In this document: one piece after another, positions 33,310 through 42,467 of the stretch | Layout: each line of letters begins with the position of its first letter | Numbering within the stretch: position 1 is the stretch's first letter | Assembly (NCBI RefSeq): GCF_031624635.1 | Contig: NZ_JAMQOQ010000002.1 | Location: 558,001 to 622,000 of the forward strand | Reading direction: 5' to 3' | Length of the DNA: 64,000 bases | From: Halogeometricum sp. S3BR5-2 | Lineage (GTDB): Archaea; Halobacteriota; Halobacteria; Halobacteriales; Haloferacaceae | Notes under the pieces: generated by a model | The model's database searches: none | What the model saw: only the letters and a program-made list of their open reading frames with translations | Told to the model about the DNA's origin: nothing | Program-made: the position numbers and the translations under genes

Positions 33310-34257
33310 TCATGTCTGCGGTTCGAGGTACGCCTTCCGAACCTGCGGCTCCGCGTCCATTATCGCCGCTTTGATCCTGCTGATGCGGTCGTCGATGGTG
33401 TCGGCGTCGAGGCTCGAATCGAACGCCACGTCGGCGGTGACGACGATTTCCTCGGGGCCGAAGTACACCGTCCGGAAGTCGACGAGTCGCTCGACGCCGT
33501 CGCCGCTCGTCACGATGCCGCGCAGGCGCTGTTCGTCCTCTTCCGGGAGGCTCTCGCCGAGCAGCAGCCGCTTGTTCTGCCACGCCAGCGCGACGGCGAA
33601 GCCCATCAGCAACAGGCCGATGAGCAGGGCGGCGATGCCGTCGTACATCGTGTTCCCGGTCTGTTCGGTCAGGTAGATGCCGACGATGCCGATGGCCGCC
33701 CCCGCGAGGGCGATGGCGTCCTCGACGAGCGCCGTCAGCGTCGTCACGTCGCTGGTCTTCCGAAAGGCCTCGCGGAGTCCGCTCCAGTTGTGCTCGACTA
33801 TCTGCGCCTGTATCCCGTCGTACGCCTTCTTGAGCGCCCACGACTCGAAGGCGATGGCGAACAGCAGCACGGCGTAGCTGATCTGCGCCCCGGACAGCGT
33901 CACCTCTATCACCGGAATCGTGGCGTTGCTGATGTGGAAGCTCCCGCCGCCGACGAGCGTCTCGTACCCCTTCCGGGCGCTCTCGATGCCCGCGACGCCG
34001 AACAGCAGCACCGAGACGAGGAACGCGTAGAAGAACTGCGCCTTCCCGTAGCCGAACGGGTGGTCGCGGTTCGCCCGCTGTTTCGAGTAGCGGAGGCCGA
34101 ACAGGAGGAATATCTGGTTGCCCGTGTCCGATATCGACTGGTACGTCTCCGAGAGCATCGCCGCGCTCCCGGTGAGGAGAAATCCGACGAACTTCATGAC
34201 GGCGATAGAGCCGTTGGCGATGAGGGAGGCGACGACGACCGACTTACTCTCTGCCAT
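33310..34257 (-). CDS. cation diffusion facilitator (CDF) transporter
   Basis: A 315-residue member of the cation diffusion facilitator family, exporting divalent metals (Zn, Mn, Fe, Ni or Cd) across the membrane by proton exchange. It starts MAESKSVVVASLIANGSIAV, has SAAMLSETYQSISDTGNQIF (second helix, Asp metal site) and HPFGYGKAQF. The cytoplasmic tail after about residue 220 has the ferredoxin-like CDF domain (ERLVDFRTVYFGPEEIVVTA). The stop abuts the right end of the IS element, so the gene has lost any downstream sequence but the frame is intact. Confidence 0.88.
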   Translation of the reverse strand: MAESKSVVVASLIANGSIAVMKFVGFLLTGSAAMLSETYQSISDTGNQIFLLFGLRYSKQRANRDHPFGYGKAQFFYAFLVSVLLFGVAGIESARKGYETLVGGGSFHISNATIPVIEVTLSGAQISYAVLLFAIAFESWALKKAYDGIQAQIVEHNWSGLREAFRKTSDVTTLTALVEDAIALAGAAIGIVGIYLTEQTGNTMYDGIAALLIGLLLMGFAVALAWQNKRLLLGESLPEEDEQRLRGIVTSGDGVERLVDFRTVYFGPEEIVVTADVAFDSSLDADTIDDRISRIKAAIMDAEPQVRKAYLEPQT

Positions 34258-34397
34258 TGAAAAGTGCTCCCCGCCTCGGAGTAAAGGGCTACTGGCAGTT
34301 CCGCGCGCCGCGGGCGCCTCGTCCCGCCGGTCGCCCGTCCGACCGGTGTCGGGCGACTCCCTTTTTGCCCTCGCGGTCCCGAGTACGCGTACCGCGA

Positions 34398-36275
34398 ATG
34401 TCCGCCTCCGCTCCGGACGACCCCGACGGCTCGCCCCCGAGCGACGGCCCCGCCGACGCCCGCCCGTCCCGGTCGGCGCTCGACGCCGTCCCCGACTCCG
34501 ACTCCGCTCACGGTCCCGACCCGGACCGCCCCTCCGGCGTCCGGGTGGCGCTCCGGTCGCTGTGGCGACTGCTCGTCGTCGTCTACGCGTTCCTGCCCCT
34601 CTTTGTCGCCGTCGCCCGCGACAGGCGGCGCTTCCTCCTGTTCGGCCGGTCGCGCCGGACGGACGCGGCGACCCGCACCCGGCGGGCGACGTCTCTACGG
34701 GACACTCTCGTCTCCCTCGGCCCGACGTTCGTCAAACTCGGGCAGGTGCTCTCCACCCGACCGGACGCCCTTCCGGCCGAGTACGTCGAAGTGCTCTCGA
34801 CCCTCCAGGACGAGGTGCCGCCGGACGACTGGGAGACGGTCCGCCCGCGAATCGAAGACGAACTCGGCCCCGTCGAGGAGGCGTTCGACGAGTTCGACCC
34901 CGACCCCATCAGCGGCGCGAGTCTCGGGCAGGTGTACACCGCCGTCGCCGACGGCGAACGCGTCGCCGTCAAGGTGCTGCGTCCGGGCATCCGCCGCGTC
35001 GTGGAGGCGGACCTACGCGTCGTCGAGCGGTTGGTTCCGGTGCTCGTCCGCTTCGCGCACCCCGGCCAGCGCTTCACCTTCGAGAACCTCGCCGGGGAGT
35101 TCGCCGACACCATCCACGAGGAGATGGACTACGCGCACGAGGCGGCGATGCTCCGGCGGATCCGGCGGAACTTCGCGGACGACCCGAAGATTCGGGTGCC
35201 GACCGCGCGCGAGGAGCGTTCCACACGGAACGTCCTCACGATGGAGTACGTCGAGGGGACCAAGATAGACCGCGTCGGGGAACTCGACCGGATGGGCGTC
35301 GACCGGGAGGCCCTCGCGCGGCGCCTCGAACGCGCGTACATCGAGATGATGCTCGAACACGGCCTGTTCCACGCCGACCCCCACCCCGGAAATCTGGCCG
35401 TGCAGTCCGACGGCACCCTCGTCTTCTACGACTTCGGGATGACCGGCCGCATCGACGCCGCCACGCGCGAGCACATGTACGAGTTCTACGTCGGCGTCGC
35501 CACCGACGACGTCGACCGGGTGATAGACGCGTTCGTGGCGATGGGTGCGCTGGACCCGTCGGCCGACCGGGCGCTGATGCGCGAGGCGTTCTCCGTCGCC
35601 ATCGACACCCTCGGCGGCGAGGACGTCGACGAGTACCGCGTCCGGCAGTTGGTCTCGGAGTTCCAAGCGACGCTGTACGACTTTCCGCTCCGCCTGCCGC
35701 AGAACCTCGCCCTCGTCGTCCGCGTCTCGACGGTGCTGGAGGGGGTCTGCCGGACGCTCGCTCCCGGCTTCGACTTCGTGGAGGAGGTGACCGAGTACGT
35801 CGACGAACGGGGAGTCGACGGCGGCGGCGACGGCGAGGAGGGGGGCGACTCGTCGATGAGAGAGCGCGTCGCCCGCGAGTACGCCGAGGACGCGGCCGAC
35901 CAGTTCCGCGAGGCGACGCGGACGCTCCTGACGGTGCCGCCGAAACTGAGCCGCGTGCTGGGGTTGGTCGAACGGGAGAACGTGCGGGTGAACGTCGTCC
36001 TCGCGGAGTCGGAGGCGTTCGAGTCGTTCGCGAAGGAGGTCGTCTCGGGACTCCTGCTCGCGGGCAACCTCCTCGCCGTCGCCCTCCTGTACGCCCTCGA
36101 AAACGAGGTGACCGCCGGCGTCGCCGCCCTCGGCGTGCCGCCCCTGCTGGTGCTCTGCTACGTCGCGTTCCGGCGCGAACGCGGCGTCCGCGTCCGCGGA
36201 AACCCGCAGTTCACGAGGCAGGGGATGCGCGCCCGGCGCGAAGAGGCGGGGGCGCCGGGCAAGAACGGGGACTGA
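34398..36275 (+). CDS. ABC1/UbiB-family atypical kinase, membrane-linked
   Basis: A 625-residue AarF/UbiB (ABC1) kinase homologue. After an acidic disordered start, residues about 50-80 hold a hydrophobic stretch. The kinase core carries the KxGQ motif in GPTFVKLGQVLSTRPDALPA, the Lys in VAVKVLRPG, and HADPHPGN and YDFGMTGR for ATP/Mg binding. The C-terminal part adds hydrophobic helices (VSGLLLAGNLLAVALLYAL). The family supports quinone synthesis. The start used fits the acidic halophilic leader. A longer in-frame start at 34257 overlaps the CDF start and gives a basic leader. Confidence 0.88.
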   Translation: MSASAPDDPDGSPPSDGPADARPSRSALDAVPDSDSAHGPDPDRPSGVRVALRSLWRLLVVVYAFLPLFVAVARDRRRFLLFGRSRRTDAATRTRRATSLRDTLVSLGPTFVKLGQVLSTRPDALPAEYVEVLSTLQDEVPPDDWETVRPRIEDELGPVEEAFDEFDPDPISGASLGQVYTAVADGERVAVKVLRPGIRRVVEADLRVVERLVPVLVRFAHPGQRFTFENLAGEFADTIHEEMDYAHEAAMLRRIRRNFADDPKIRVPTAREERSTRNVLTMEYVEGTKIDRVGELDRMGVDREALARRLERAYIEMMLEHGLFHADPHPGNLAVQSDGTLVFYDFGMTGRIDAATREHMYEFYVGVATDDVDRVIDAFVAMGALDPSADRALMREAFSVAIDTLGGEDVDEYRVRQLVSEFQATLYDFPLRLPQNLALVVRVSTVLEGVCRTLAPGFDFVEEVTEYVDERGVDGGGDGEEGGDSSMRERVAREYAEDAADQFREATRTLLTVPPKLSRVLGLVERENVRVNVVLAESEAFESFAKEVVSGLLLAGNLLAVALLYALENEVTAGVAALGVPPLLVLCYVAFRRERGVRVRGNPQFTRQGMRARREEAGAPGKNGD

Positions 36276-36281
36276 AGGGGG

Positions 36282-36695
36282 TTACTCGGCCTGCGCGGCG
36301 GCCGTCCCCGCCGACTCCTCGTCCTCCTCGACCGCCGCGGGGTCCTCGCCCGGCGGCGGCGAGGCCAACCACTCGTCGGCCCAGTCGCTTATCTCGTCGA
36401 AGACGGGGCAGAGCGACCGCCCCTTCGAGGTGAGCGAGTAGTACGTCGCCACCGGGGCGTCCTCCTCCAGTCGGCGGGAGACGAAGCCGAGTTCCTGCAG
36501 GTCGTCGAGGACGCGCGAGAGCGTCCGCGAACTCGACCCCGTCGAGCGCTTCAGTTCGTTGAACCGCTTCTCGCCGTCCTGTAGGTCGTGCAGGACGATG
36601 AGCCGCCACTGCGAACCGATCTGTTGAATCGAGTCGATGACGCCGCACGCTTCCTCGCTGTATCGCTCTCCGTCTTCGGGGGGCATCGATGTCAC
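36282..36695 (-). CDS. HxlR-family winged-helix regulator
   Basis: A 137-residue HxlR/YodB-type transcriptional regulator. The winged helix is GVIDSIQQIGSQWRLIVLHD, then GEKRFNELKRSTGSSSRTLS and the wing RRLEEDAPVATYYSLTSKGR. A conserved N-terminal Cys (SEEACGVID, about residue 17) and a second Cys in SLCPVFDE could be redox-sensing, as in the bacterial YodB/CatR thiol regulators. It is divergent from the dioxygenase gene. An alternative start 9 bases downstream exists. Confidence 0.85.
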   Translation of the reverse strand: MTSMPPEDGERYSEEACGVIDSIQQIGSQWRLIVLHDLQDGEKRFNELKRSTGSSSRTLSRVLDDLQELGFVSRRLEEDAPVATYYSLTSKGRSLCPVFDEISDWADEWLASPPPGEDPAAVEEDEESAGTAAAQAE

Positions 36696-36718
36696 CTGAT
36701 AGCCCGTACGTCCGGGAA

Positions 36719-36749
36719 CCTACATATGGTTTCGGTTCCGTACTAAGTA
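36719..36749. promoter_or_regulatory. divergent promoter with palindromic candidate operator
   Basis: On the minus strand CCATATGTAG lies about 27 bases before the HxlR gene start. TACTAAGTA at 36741-36749 is a perfect 9-base palindrome between the divergent genes. It resembles the TACT-AGTA type halves of known YodB/CatR boxes. Binding is inferred, not shown. Confidence 0.4.
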
Positions 36750-36802
36750 ACAGAGTGAAACTGGCGGTTCGACCGGCGAACGCGCCCTAACTCCACACCA
36801 CC

Positions 36803-37777
36803 ATGAACACCACAGGCATCCACCACGTCACGGCCGTCGCGGGCGACCCGACCGAGAACGTGCGGTTCTACACCGACGTGCTCGGCCTCCGACTCGTCAA
36901 GCGCACGGTGAACTTCGACGACACGCACACCTACCACCTCTACTTCGGCGACGAGACGGGGTCGCCCGGCACCGCGATGACGTTCTTCCCGTTCGGCGAG
37001 GGCCGACCCGGGCGACCCGGCCGCGGGCAGGCCGTCGCCACGGCGTTCGTCGTCCCCGAGGGGAGCCTCGGCTACTGGCGCGACAGACTCGAATCGCTCG
37101 ACGTGACCGTCGGCGAGGAGGAAGACCGGTTCGGCGCGGGCGTCCTCCCCTTCGAAGACGGCGACGGCCAACCGCTGGAACTGGTCGAGGGCGAGACGGA
37201 CGTCGAACCGTGGGCGGACGGACCGGTTCCCGAAACGCACGCCGTCCGCGGCTTCCACGGCGTCACGCTCCAGTCGGCGGACCCCGGCGCGACGGGCCGC
37301 GTCCTCGAACTTCTCGGGTTCGAGCGCACCGACGAGGCGGGCGACAGAGTCCGCTACGTCGCCGACGGCGACCGGGCGACGGTCGTCGACCTCCTGACGC
37401 GCGAGTCGCCGCGGGGACGGCCCGGCGTCGGCACCGTCCACCACGTCGCCTTCCGCGTCCCCGACGTCGAGACGCAGACGGCGTGGCGCGAGCGACTCTC
37501 GGAGGCGGGCCAGAACGTCACGCCGCGGAAGGACAGACAGTACTTCCAGTCCATCTACTTCCGGGAACCCGGCGGCGTCCTCTTCGAGGTGGCGACGGAC
37601 GGCCCCGGCTTCACCGCCGACGAGTCCGTCGAGTCGCTCGGGTCGGACCTGAAACTCCCGTCGTGGCTGGAGGACGACCGCGAGGAGATAGCGGCGCACC
37701 TGCCGCCCCTCGACGGCGTCGCCGGGGCGGAGACGGGAACCGAGGCCGGGGCCGGAACCGGGGAGGCGTCGGACTGA
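36803..37777 (+). CDS. ring-cleaving dioxygenase (VOC family, MhqO-like)
   Basis: A 324-residue two-module vicinal-oxygen-chelate protein. Residues begin MNTTGIHHVTAVAGDPTENV (His metal ligand at 7-8), a first VOC module with RFYTDVLGLRLVKRTVNFDD. The second module has HAVRGFHGVTLQSADPGATG, VGTVHHVAFRVPDVETQT (His ligand) and PGGVLFEVATDGPGF with the Glu ligand. MhqO-like homologues act in quinone or hydroquinone degradation. The stop overlaps the start of the next gene. Confidence 0.87.
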   Translation: MNTTGIHHVTAVAGDPTENVRFYTDVLGLRLVKRTVNFDDTHTYHLYFGDETGSPGTAMTFFPFGEGRPGRPGRGQAVATAFVVPEGSLGYWRDRLESLDVTVGEEEDRFGAGVLPFEDGDGQPLELVEGETDVEPWADGPVPETHAVRGFHGVTLQSADPGATGRVLELLGFERTDEAGDRVRYVADGDRATVVDLLTRESPRGRPGVGTVHHVAFRVPDVETQTAWRERLSEAGQNVTPRKDRQYFQSIYFREPGGVLFEVATDGPGFTADESVESLGSDLKLPSWLEDDREEIAAHLPPLDGVAGAETGTEAGAGTGEASD

Positions 37778-38430
37778 TGGCCGCGAGCGACGACCCGCAC
37801 GCAGACCAACCGATACTGACGGCCGGCGCGGACCCGGCGGACGCCGACGTCGCCGTCGTCCTCGTCCACGGCCGCGGCGCGACGGCGCGCGGGATGCTCG
37901 GCTTCGCCGACGAGTTCGGTAAGGACCGAATCCACTACGTCGCCCCGCAGGCGCAGCGTGGGACGTGGTACCCCAACTCGTTCATGGCGCCCGTCGAGTC
38001 GAATCAGCCGCATTACGAGTCGGCGCTGGCGCGCGTCGACCGCGCGGTCGCGCAGGCGCGCGAGACGACGGGGCTCCCCTCGGAGCGAATCGTCCTCACC
38101 GGCTTCTCGCAGGGGGCGTGTCTGCTCTCCTCCTACGTGGCGACGCATCCGACGCGCTACGGCGGCCTCGTCCTCCTCTCGGGCGGGTTCGTCGGGGAGG
38201 AGGGGACCGACTTCCGCTTCGACGGTTCGCTCGACGGCACGCCGGTCATGCTCGGCGTGAGCGACGACGACCCGCACATCCCCCTGTCGCGCGCCGAGGA
38301 GACGGTCGAGGAACTCGAACGGATGGGCGCGGAGGTGCGCTTCGACGTCTACGAGGGCAGCGAACACCGCGTCTTCCCCGAAGAGGTCGAGTACGCGCGG
38401 GACCTGCTCGGCTCGCTTCTGAGCGAGTAG
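37777..38430 (+). CDS. alpha/beta hydrolase (MhqD/phospholipase-carboxylesterase type)
   Basis: The 217-residue enzyme starts one base inside the dioxygenase stop (TGATG), so expression is coupled. The nucleophile elbow is LTGFSQGACLLSSYVATHPT with Ser in GFSQG (about residue 112). Acid and His follow in VSDDDPHIPLSRAEE and YEGSEHRVFPEE. VLVHGRGATARGMLGFADEF forms the oxyanion side. The length and motifs match the small carboxylesterase group that includes MhqD, often beside MhqO-like dioxygenases. Confidence 0.86.
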   Translation: MAASDDPHADQPILTAGADPADADVAVVLVHGRGATARGMLGFADEFGKDRIHYVAPQAQRGTWYPNSFMAPVESNQPHYESALARVDRAVAQARETTGLPSERIVLTGFSQGACLLSSYVATHPTRYGGLVLLSGGFVGEEGTDFRFDGSLDGTPVMLGVSDDDPHIPLSRAEETVEELERMGAEVRFDVYEGSEHRVFPEEVEYARDLLGSLLSE

Positions 38431-38530
38431 TCGGGGCGCGCCCGACCCGCTGGTGACATCGTATTGACACGGATTCGAGACCGTCTCGGGTGCTTACGGC
38501 TAAGGCGTCCGAGTCGTTACCCACACGCAA

Positions 38531-39187
38531 ATGCTCGTTCTCGGTGACGCTCACGCCGACGACCCCGCCCGCAGGGACGCCCTCCTCGCGGCGTACCGCG
38601 AGACCGACCCCGACGCCGCCCTCCAAGTCGGCGACCTGTTCCACTACGACCTCCCGGCGCCGACGTGGTTCGTCGCGGGCAACAACGAGGACTTCGACGT
38701 GATAGACGCCCTCCGCCGCGGCGACGCGACGCTGACGGACGCCGGACGGCCGCACCTGTTGGCCAGCACCGCCGCCGACGTGTCGGGCCTCCGGGTGGGC
38801 GGCCTTTCGGGCAACTTCGCCCCGACGCAGTACGACAAGTCGCGCGCGGACCTCGCGGGCGAGCGACGCCGCCACTTCGTCCGCGCGGAGGTCGAACGGG
38901 CGGCGTCGCTGACCGACGTGGACGTCTTCCTCGCGCACCAACCGCCGCGCGGCCTCCTCCGCGTCGCCGGCGGCCGCGACCCCGGCGTCGGCGCCGTCGA
39001 CAAGATACTGCGGGCGGTCGAACCCGACCTCCTCCTCGTCGGCCACAACCACCGCCACGCCGAGGCGACCATCGAGGGCGTCCGCGTCGTCAGCCTCGCG
39101 CCCGCCTGGGAGGCGTACTACACGCTCGACCCGGCGACGCTCGAACTCGAACGGCACGACGTCGAACGGGACGCGACGGAACCGTAG
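38531..39187 (+). CDS. metallophosphoesterase (YfcE-like)
   Basis: A 218-residue calcineurin-like phosphoesterase. Metal motifs occur in the usual order: GDAHADDPARRDAL (GDxH), LQVGDLFHYD (GDxxH), FVAGNNEDF (GNNE), LAHQPPRG and LVGHNHRHAEATIEG (GHxH). Such proteins cleave phosphodiesters or phosphomonoesters; the substrate cannot be inferred. Position between a hydrolase and ppk1 gives no further clue. Confidence 0.83.
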   Translation: MLVLGDAHADDPARRDALLAAYRETDPDAALQVGDLFHYDLPAPTWFVAGNNEDFDVIDALRRGDATLTDAGRPHLLASTAADVSGLRVGGLSGNFAPTQYDKSRADLAGERRRHFVRAEVERAASLTDVDVFLAHQPPRGLLRVAGGRDPGVGAVDKILRAVEPDLLLVGHNHRHAEATIEGVRVVSLAPAWEAYYTLDPATLELERHDVERDATEP

Positions 39188-39255
39188 CCTCGGGAACGGG
39201 CGGGTCAGTGGCTTATACCGTCGCCGGCACGGGACGCCGTCGTCACCGGGTCGAG

Positions 39256-41484
39256 TCACCGCTCGTAGTCCGCGAGCGACTCCCGCATCACGTCGCCGCG
39301 CGCCAGCGACATCAGGGCGTCGTGCGCGACGAACTCCGCCTCCCCGTCGGCGGGTCTGCGGCGCTCGTAGGCCCCCTCGGCGTCCATCACCCACCGCTTG
39401 CGGTTGTCCGCGAGCAGCGTCCGCAGGACGGCGTCGAGGTCCCGCCTGAGTTCGGGGTCCTCGACGGGCGCGACGGCCTCGACCCGGCGGTCGAGGTTGC
39501 GCGTCATCCAGTCGGCCGAACCGACGTAGTAGTCGGGGTTTCCCGCGTTGTGGAAGTAGAATATCCTGGAGTGTTCGAGGAAGCGGCCGACGACGCTGGA
39601 GACCGAGACGGTCTCGGAGAGGCCCTCGACGCCGGGTCGGAGGCGGCAGATGCCGCGCACCACCAGGTCGATGTCGACGCCGGCGCGCGACGCCGCGTAC
39701 AGTTCCCGGACCATCGCCGGGTCCTCCAGCGAGTTCATCTTGGCGACGATGCGGGCCTCCCGCCCCGCGCGGGCGCGGTCGGCCTCGCGGCGGACGAGGC
39801 GGACGAACGCGTCCCGGAGGTTCTCTGGGGCGACGAGCAGTTTCTCGTACTCGGTGTGGCGGGCGTGCCCCGTGAAGAAGTTGAACAGTTTCACCAGGTC
39901 GCGGCCGACGGCCCGGTCGGCGGTGAGCAGTCCGAGGTCGGTGTACGTCTTCGCCGTCTCGGAGTGGTAGTTGCCGGTGGCGACGTGCGAGTAGAGGCGG
40001 ACGGCGTCGGCCTCCTGACGGACGACGAGCGCCGTCTTCGCGTGCGTCTTCAGCCCCACGGTGCCGTAGGCGACGTGGATGCCCTCCTCTTCGAGGCGCT
40101 TCACCCAGCGGAGGTTGTTCTCCTCGTCGAACCGCGCCTGCAGTTCGACCACCACCGCCACCTGCTTGCCGCGACTCGCGGCGTCGATGAGCGTCCGGAT
40201 GACGCTCGAATCGGGCGCGGTGCGGTAGATGGTCGCCTTGATGGCGAGCACGTCGGGGTCGCTCGCGGCCGCCGAGAGGAACGCCTGTACCGTCCCCGCG
40301 AAGGAGTGGTAGGGGTGGTGGACCAACAGGTCGTCCGCCCGAATCTCGGCGAACAGCGCGGCGGGGTCGTCGGGGTCGACGTCCGCCAGTCGCGGGTGCG
40401 GTTGCGGCGTCCACGCGGGCAACTGCAGGTCCGGGCGGTCCGCGTCGGCGAGAGAGAAGCAGAATTTCTGACCGATAGGGCCGGAGCGCTCGTACACCTC
40501 GGCCTCCGAGAGGTCGAGTTGGTCGAGGAGCACCTCGCGGACGAACGGGTGCGCGTCGGCGTCGAGTTCGAGGCGGACGACGGTGGCGAAGCGACGCTGT
40601 CGGATGACGTCCTCTATCGTTTCGATGAGTCCCTCGGCCACGTCCTCGTTGCGCCCCACCTCCGCGTTGCGCGTCACGCGGAACGCCGCGGCGTCGACCA
40701 CCTCGACGTTCGGAAACAGCAGGTCGAGGTTCGCGCACAGCACGTCTTCGAGGAAGACGAAGCGCCGCGCGTCCCCGGACGCGCCGTCGGCGCCCGCCTC
40801 GTCCGGGTCGGCCACCCCGTCCGTCACGTCGGCCACGGGGACGAGTCGCGGGCGGTTCGGCGGCACCTTCACGCGCGAGAAGCGCAGGTCGCCGTCCGGC
40901 CCGTCCCGCGTGAGCACCGCGACCGAGAGGCTGAGATTCGAGATGAAGGGGAACGACCCCGCCGGGTCGAACGTCAGCGGCGTCAGCGTCGGCAGCACCG
41001 ACTCCTCGAAGTACGACCGCAGACCCCGCCGCTCCGCCTCGCGCAGGTCGCCGTGGTCGAGAATCTCGATACCCGCGTCGGCGAGGGCGGGGCGGACCGC
41101 CTCGGCGAAACACCGGTCCTGAATCTCGAACAGGTCGGACGCCCGCGACAGCACCGCCGACCACTGCTCTCTCGGCGTGCGGCCGTCGGGCGACGGCGCG
41201 GTCACGCCGGCGTCGATCTGCTGTTTGAGGCCGCCGACGCGCTTCATGAAGAACTCGTCGACGTTGCCCGTGAAGATGGCGAGGAACTTCGCCCGCTCCA
41301 ACAGGGGGTTCCGGTCGTCGAGCGCCTCGTGGAGGACGCGGTGGTGAAAGGAGAGTTCGCCGAGTTCGCGGTTGAGATACCACGTCGGGTCGTCCTCGTC
41401 GGCGTCGAACGATGCGGGCGCGTCCTCCGGGGCGATGGGCGGCGTCCGCGCGGGGGCGTCGACCTCTCGGTCCTCCGAAGTCAT
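39256..41484 (-). CDS. ppk1: Polyphosphate kinase 1
   Basis: PPK1 polymerises inorganic polyphosphate from ATP. The 742-residue protein begins MTSEDREVDAPARTPPIAPE and reaches the core at WYLNRELGELSFHHRVLHEA. FKR-type GNVDEFFMKRVGGLKQQIDA follows. The autophosphorylated His is in SHVATGNYHSETAKTYTD (near residue 480), and GKQVAVVVELQARFDEENNL precedes it. A conserved ARIVAKMNSLEDPAMV and PDYYVGSADWMTRNLDRR mark the C-terminus. It is complete and probably cytoplasmic or membrane-associated. Confidence 0.93.
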   Translation of the reverse strand: MTSEDREVDAPARTPPIAPEDAPASFDADEDDPTWYLNRELGELSFHHRVLHEALDDRNPLLERAKFLAIFTGNVDEFFMKRVGGLKQQIDAGVTAPSPDGRTPREQWSAVLSRASDLFEIQDRCFAEAVRPALADAGIEILDHGDLREAERRGLRSYFEESVLPTLTPLTFDPAGSFPFISNLSLSVAVLTRDGPDGDLRFSRVKVPPNRPRLVPVADVTDGVADPDEAGADGASGDARRFVFLEDVLCANLDLLFPNVEVVDAAAFRVTRNAEVGRNEDVAEGLIETIEDVIRQRRFATVVRLELDADAHPFVREVLLDQLDLSEAEVYERSGPIGQKFCFSLADADRPDLQLPAWTPQPHPRLADVDPDDPAALFAEIRADDLLVHHPYHSFAGTVQAFLSAAASDPDVLAIKATIYRTAPDSSVIRTLIDAASRGKQVAVVVELQARFDEENNLRWVKRLEEEGIHVAYGTVGLKTHAKTALVVRQEADAVRLYSHVATGNYHSETAKTYTDLGLLTADRAVGRDLVKLFNFFTGHARHTEYEKLLVAPENLRDAFVRLVRREADRARAGREARIVAKMNSLEDPAMVRELYAASRAGVDIDLVVRGICRLRPGVEGLSETVSVSSVVGRFLEHSRIFYFHNAGNPDYYVGSADWMTRNLDRRVEAVAPVEDPELRRDLDAVLRTLLADNRKRWVMDAEGAYERRRPADGEAEFVAHDALMSLARGDVMRESLADYER

Positions 41485-41569
41485 CGATAGTGACCTGCCC
41501 GCGGAGCGACTTCACCGATTCGCTTCCGGCGACGACGGGGACGAGGGGCGACGAACGAGACGGACGCGA

Positions 41570-42268
41570 CTACTGGACGGGGGCGGGGGCGGCGGCGGGT
41601 TCGACCCACTTCGACTCCGCGCGCTCCTCGACCGTCTCCTCGGGTTCGACGACGACGAACTCGTCGGCGCGCCAGTCGTAGGCGGTGAGTTCGTTGCCGT
41701 AGACGCATCCCGTGTCGAGGCCGACGGCGTACCGGCGGTAGACGGGCGCCGCGAGGGGCGTGTGCCCGAAGAAGACGCGCTGGGGGCCGCGGTGAGTCTC
41801 CCACCAGTACGCCTTCTCGCCGTCGTCGTCCTCGAACTTCCGGAACGTCTCCAGTTCTTCGAGGGAGTGCTCCGCGAGCGGTTTCCGCGGGTCGACGCCG
41901 CCGTGGACGACGAGGGCGTCGTCCCACGAGATGGCGACCGGGAGGTTCCGAATCCACTCCATCTGTTCTTCTGTGAGTTCCTCGAGGTGTTTGTCGCCGC
42001 GAATGAGTTTCTCCTCGTTGTTGCCGCGGACGGTCAGCATGTTCTCCGCGTTCCGGACGAGGGAGACGACGCCCTCGCTGTCGGGCCCTTTCCGAACGAG
42101 GTCGCCGACGAACACCACGAGGTCGTCGTCGGTGACGCCGAGTCGGTCGAGCAACCGCTCTAACTCCGCGCGGCAGCCGTGAACGTCGCCGACGACGTAG
42201 ACTTCGTCCCAGTCGTCCGCGTCGACTCGCCGGTGGGGTACGTCCGCGCCGAACTCGGGTGCACTCAT
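41570..42268 (-). CDS. PPP-type metallophosphoesterase
   Basis: A 232-residue calcineurin-like phosphatase. The motif order is VGDVHGCRAELERLLDRLG (GDxHG), FVGDLVRKGPDSEGVVSL (GDxxxxG), VRGNNEEKLIRGD (GNNE), then a His in DALVVHGGVDPRKPL and the His in FFGHTPLAAPVYRR. This fits the PPP-like/PrpA-like serine-threonine or diadenosine polyphosphatase branch. It is short but complete, with an acidic C-terminus. The upstream palindrome ACTATATAGT at 42328-42337 may be part of its promoter region. Confidence 0.83.
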   Translation of the reverse strand: MSAPEFGADVPHRRVDADDWDEVYVVGDVHGCRAELERLLDRLGVTDDDLVVFVGDLVRKGPDSEGVVSLVRNAENMLTVRGNNEEKLIRGDKHLEELTEEQMEWIRNLPVAISWDDALVVHGGVDPRKPLAEHSLEELETFRKFEDDDGEKAYWWETHRGPQRVFFGHTPLAAPVYRRYAVGLDTGCVYGNELTAYDWRADEFVVVEPEETVEERAESKWVEPAAAPAPVQ

Positions 42269-42327
42269 CTGTCTCTCTCCCGAAACGAGCGCGAGCCAAT
42301 AAACGGTTGCTAAGAGACGCTGTGTGC

Positions 42328-42337
42328 ACTATATAGT
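42328..42337. promoter_or_regulatory. AT-rich palindrome between phosphoesterase and map
   Basis: A perfect 10-base palindrome, ACTATATAGT, lies in the spacer between the phosphoesterase start (42268) and map (42468). It is 60 bases from the phosphoesterase start and could be a TATA region or operator for either gene. Confidence 0.3.
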
Positions 42338-42467
42338 CACCCCACTCCCGGCCGAAAGCATCTAATATGGCACCCGAGCCGTCGCGGCGGACAGCGGTCG
42401 AGCGCCGCGTTCGCGGGACGAAAACGGGGTCCGCAACCTCTTTCATACGCTCGCGCCAAGCACGGCC

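Noticed and set aside
38460-38530. Possible terminator between the hydrolase and phosphoesterase genes.
   Set aside because: Only a weak 5-bp stem (CGAGA/TCTCG) and no T run.
38246-41515. A 1089-codon open frame opposite ppk1.
   Set aside because: It is the antisense of a complete, well-identified enzyme and is Arg/Pro-rich, as expected for shadow frames in GC-rich DNA.
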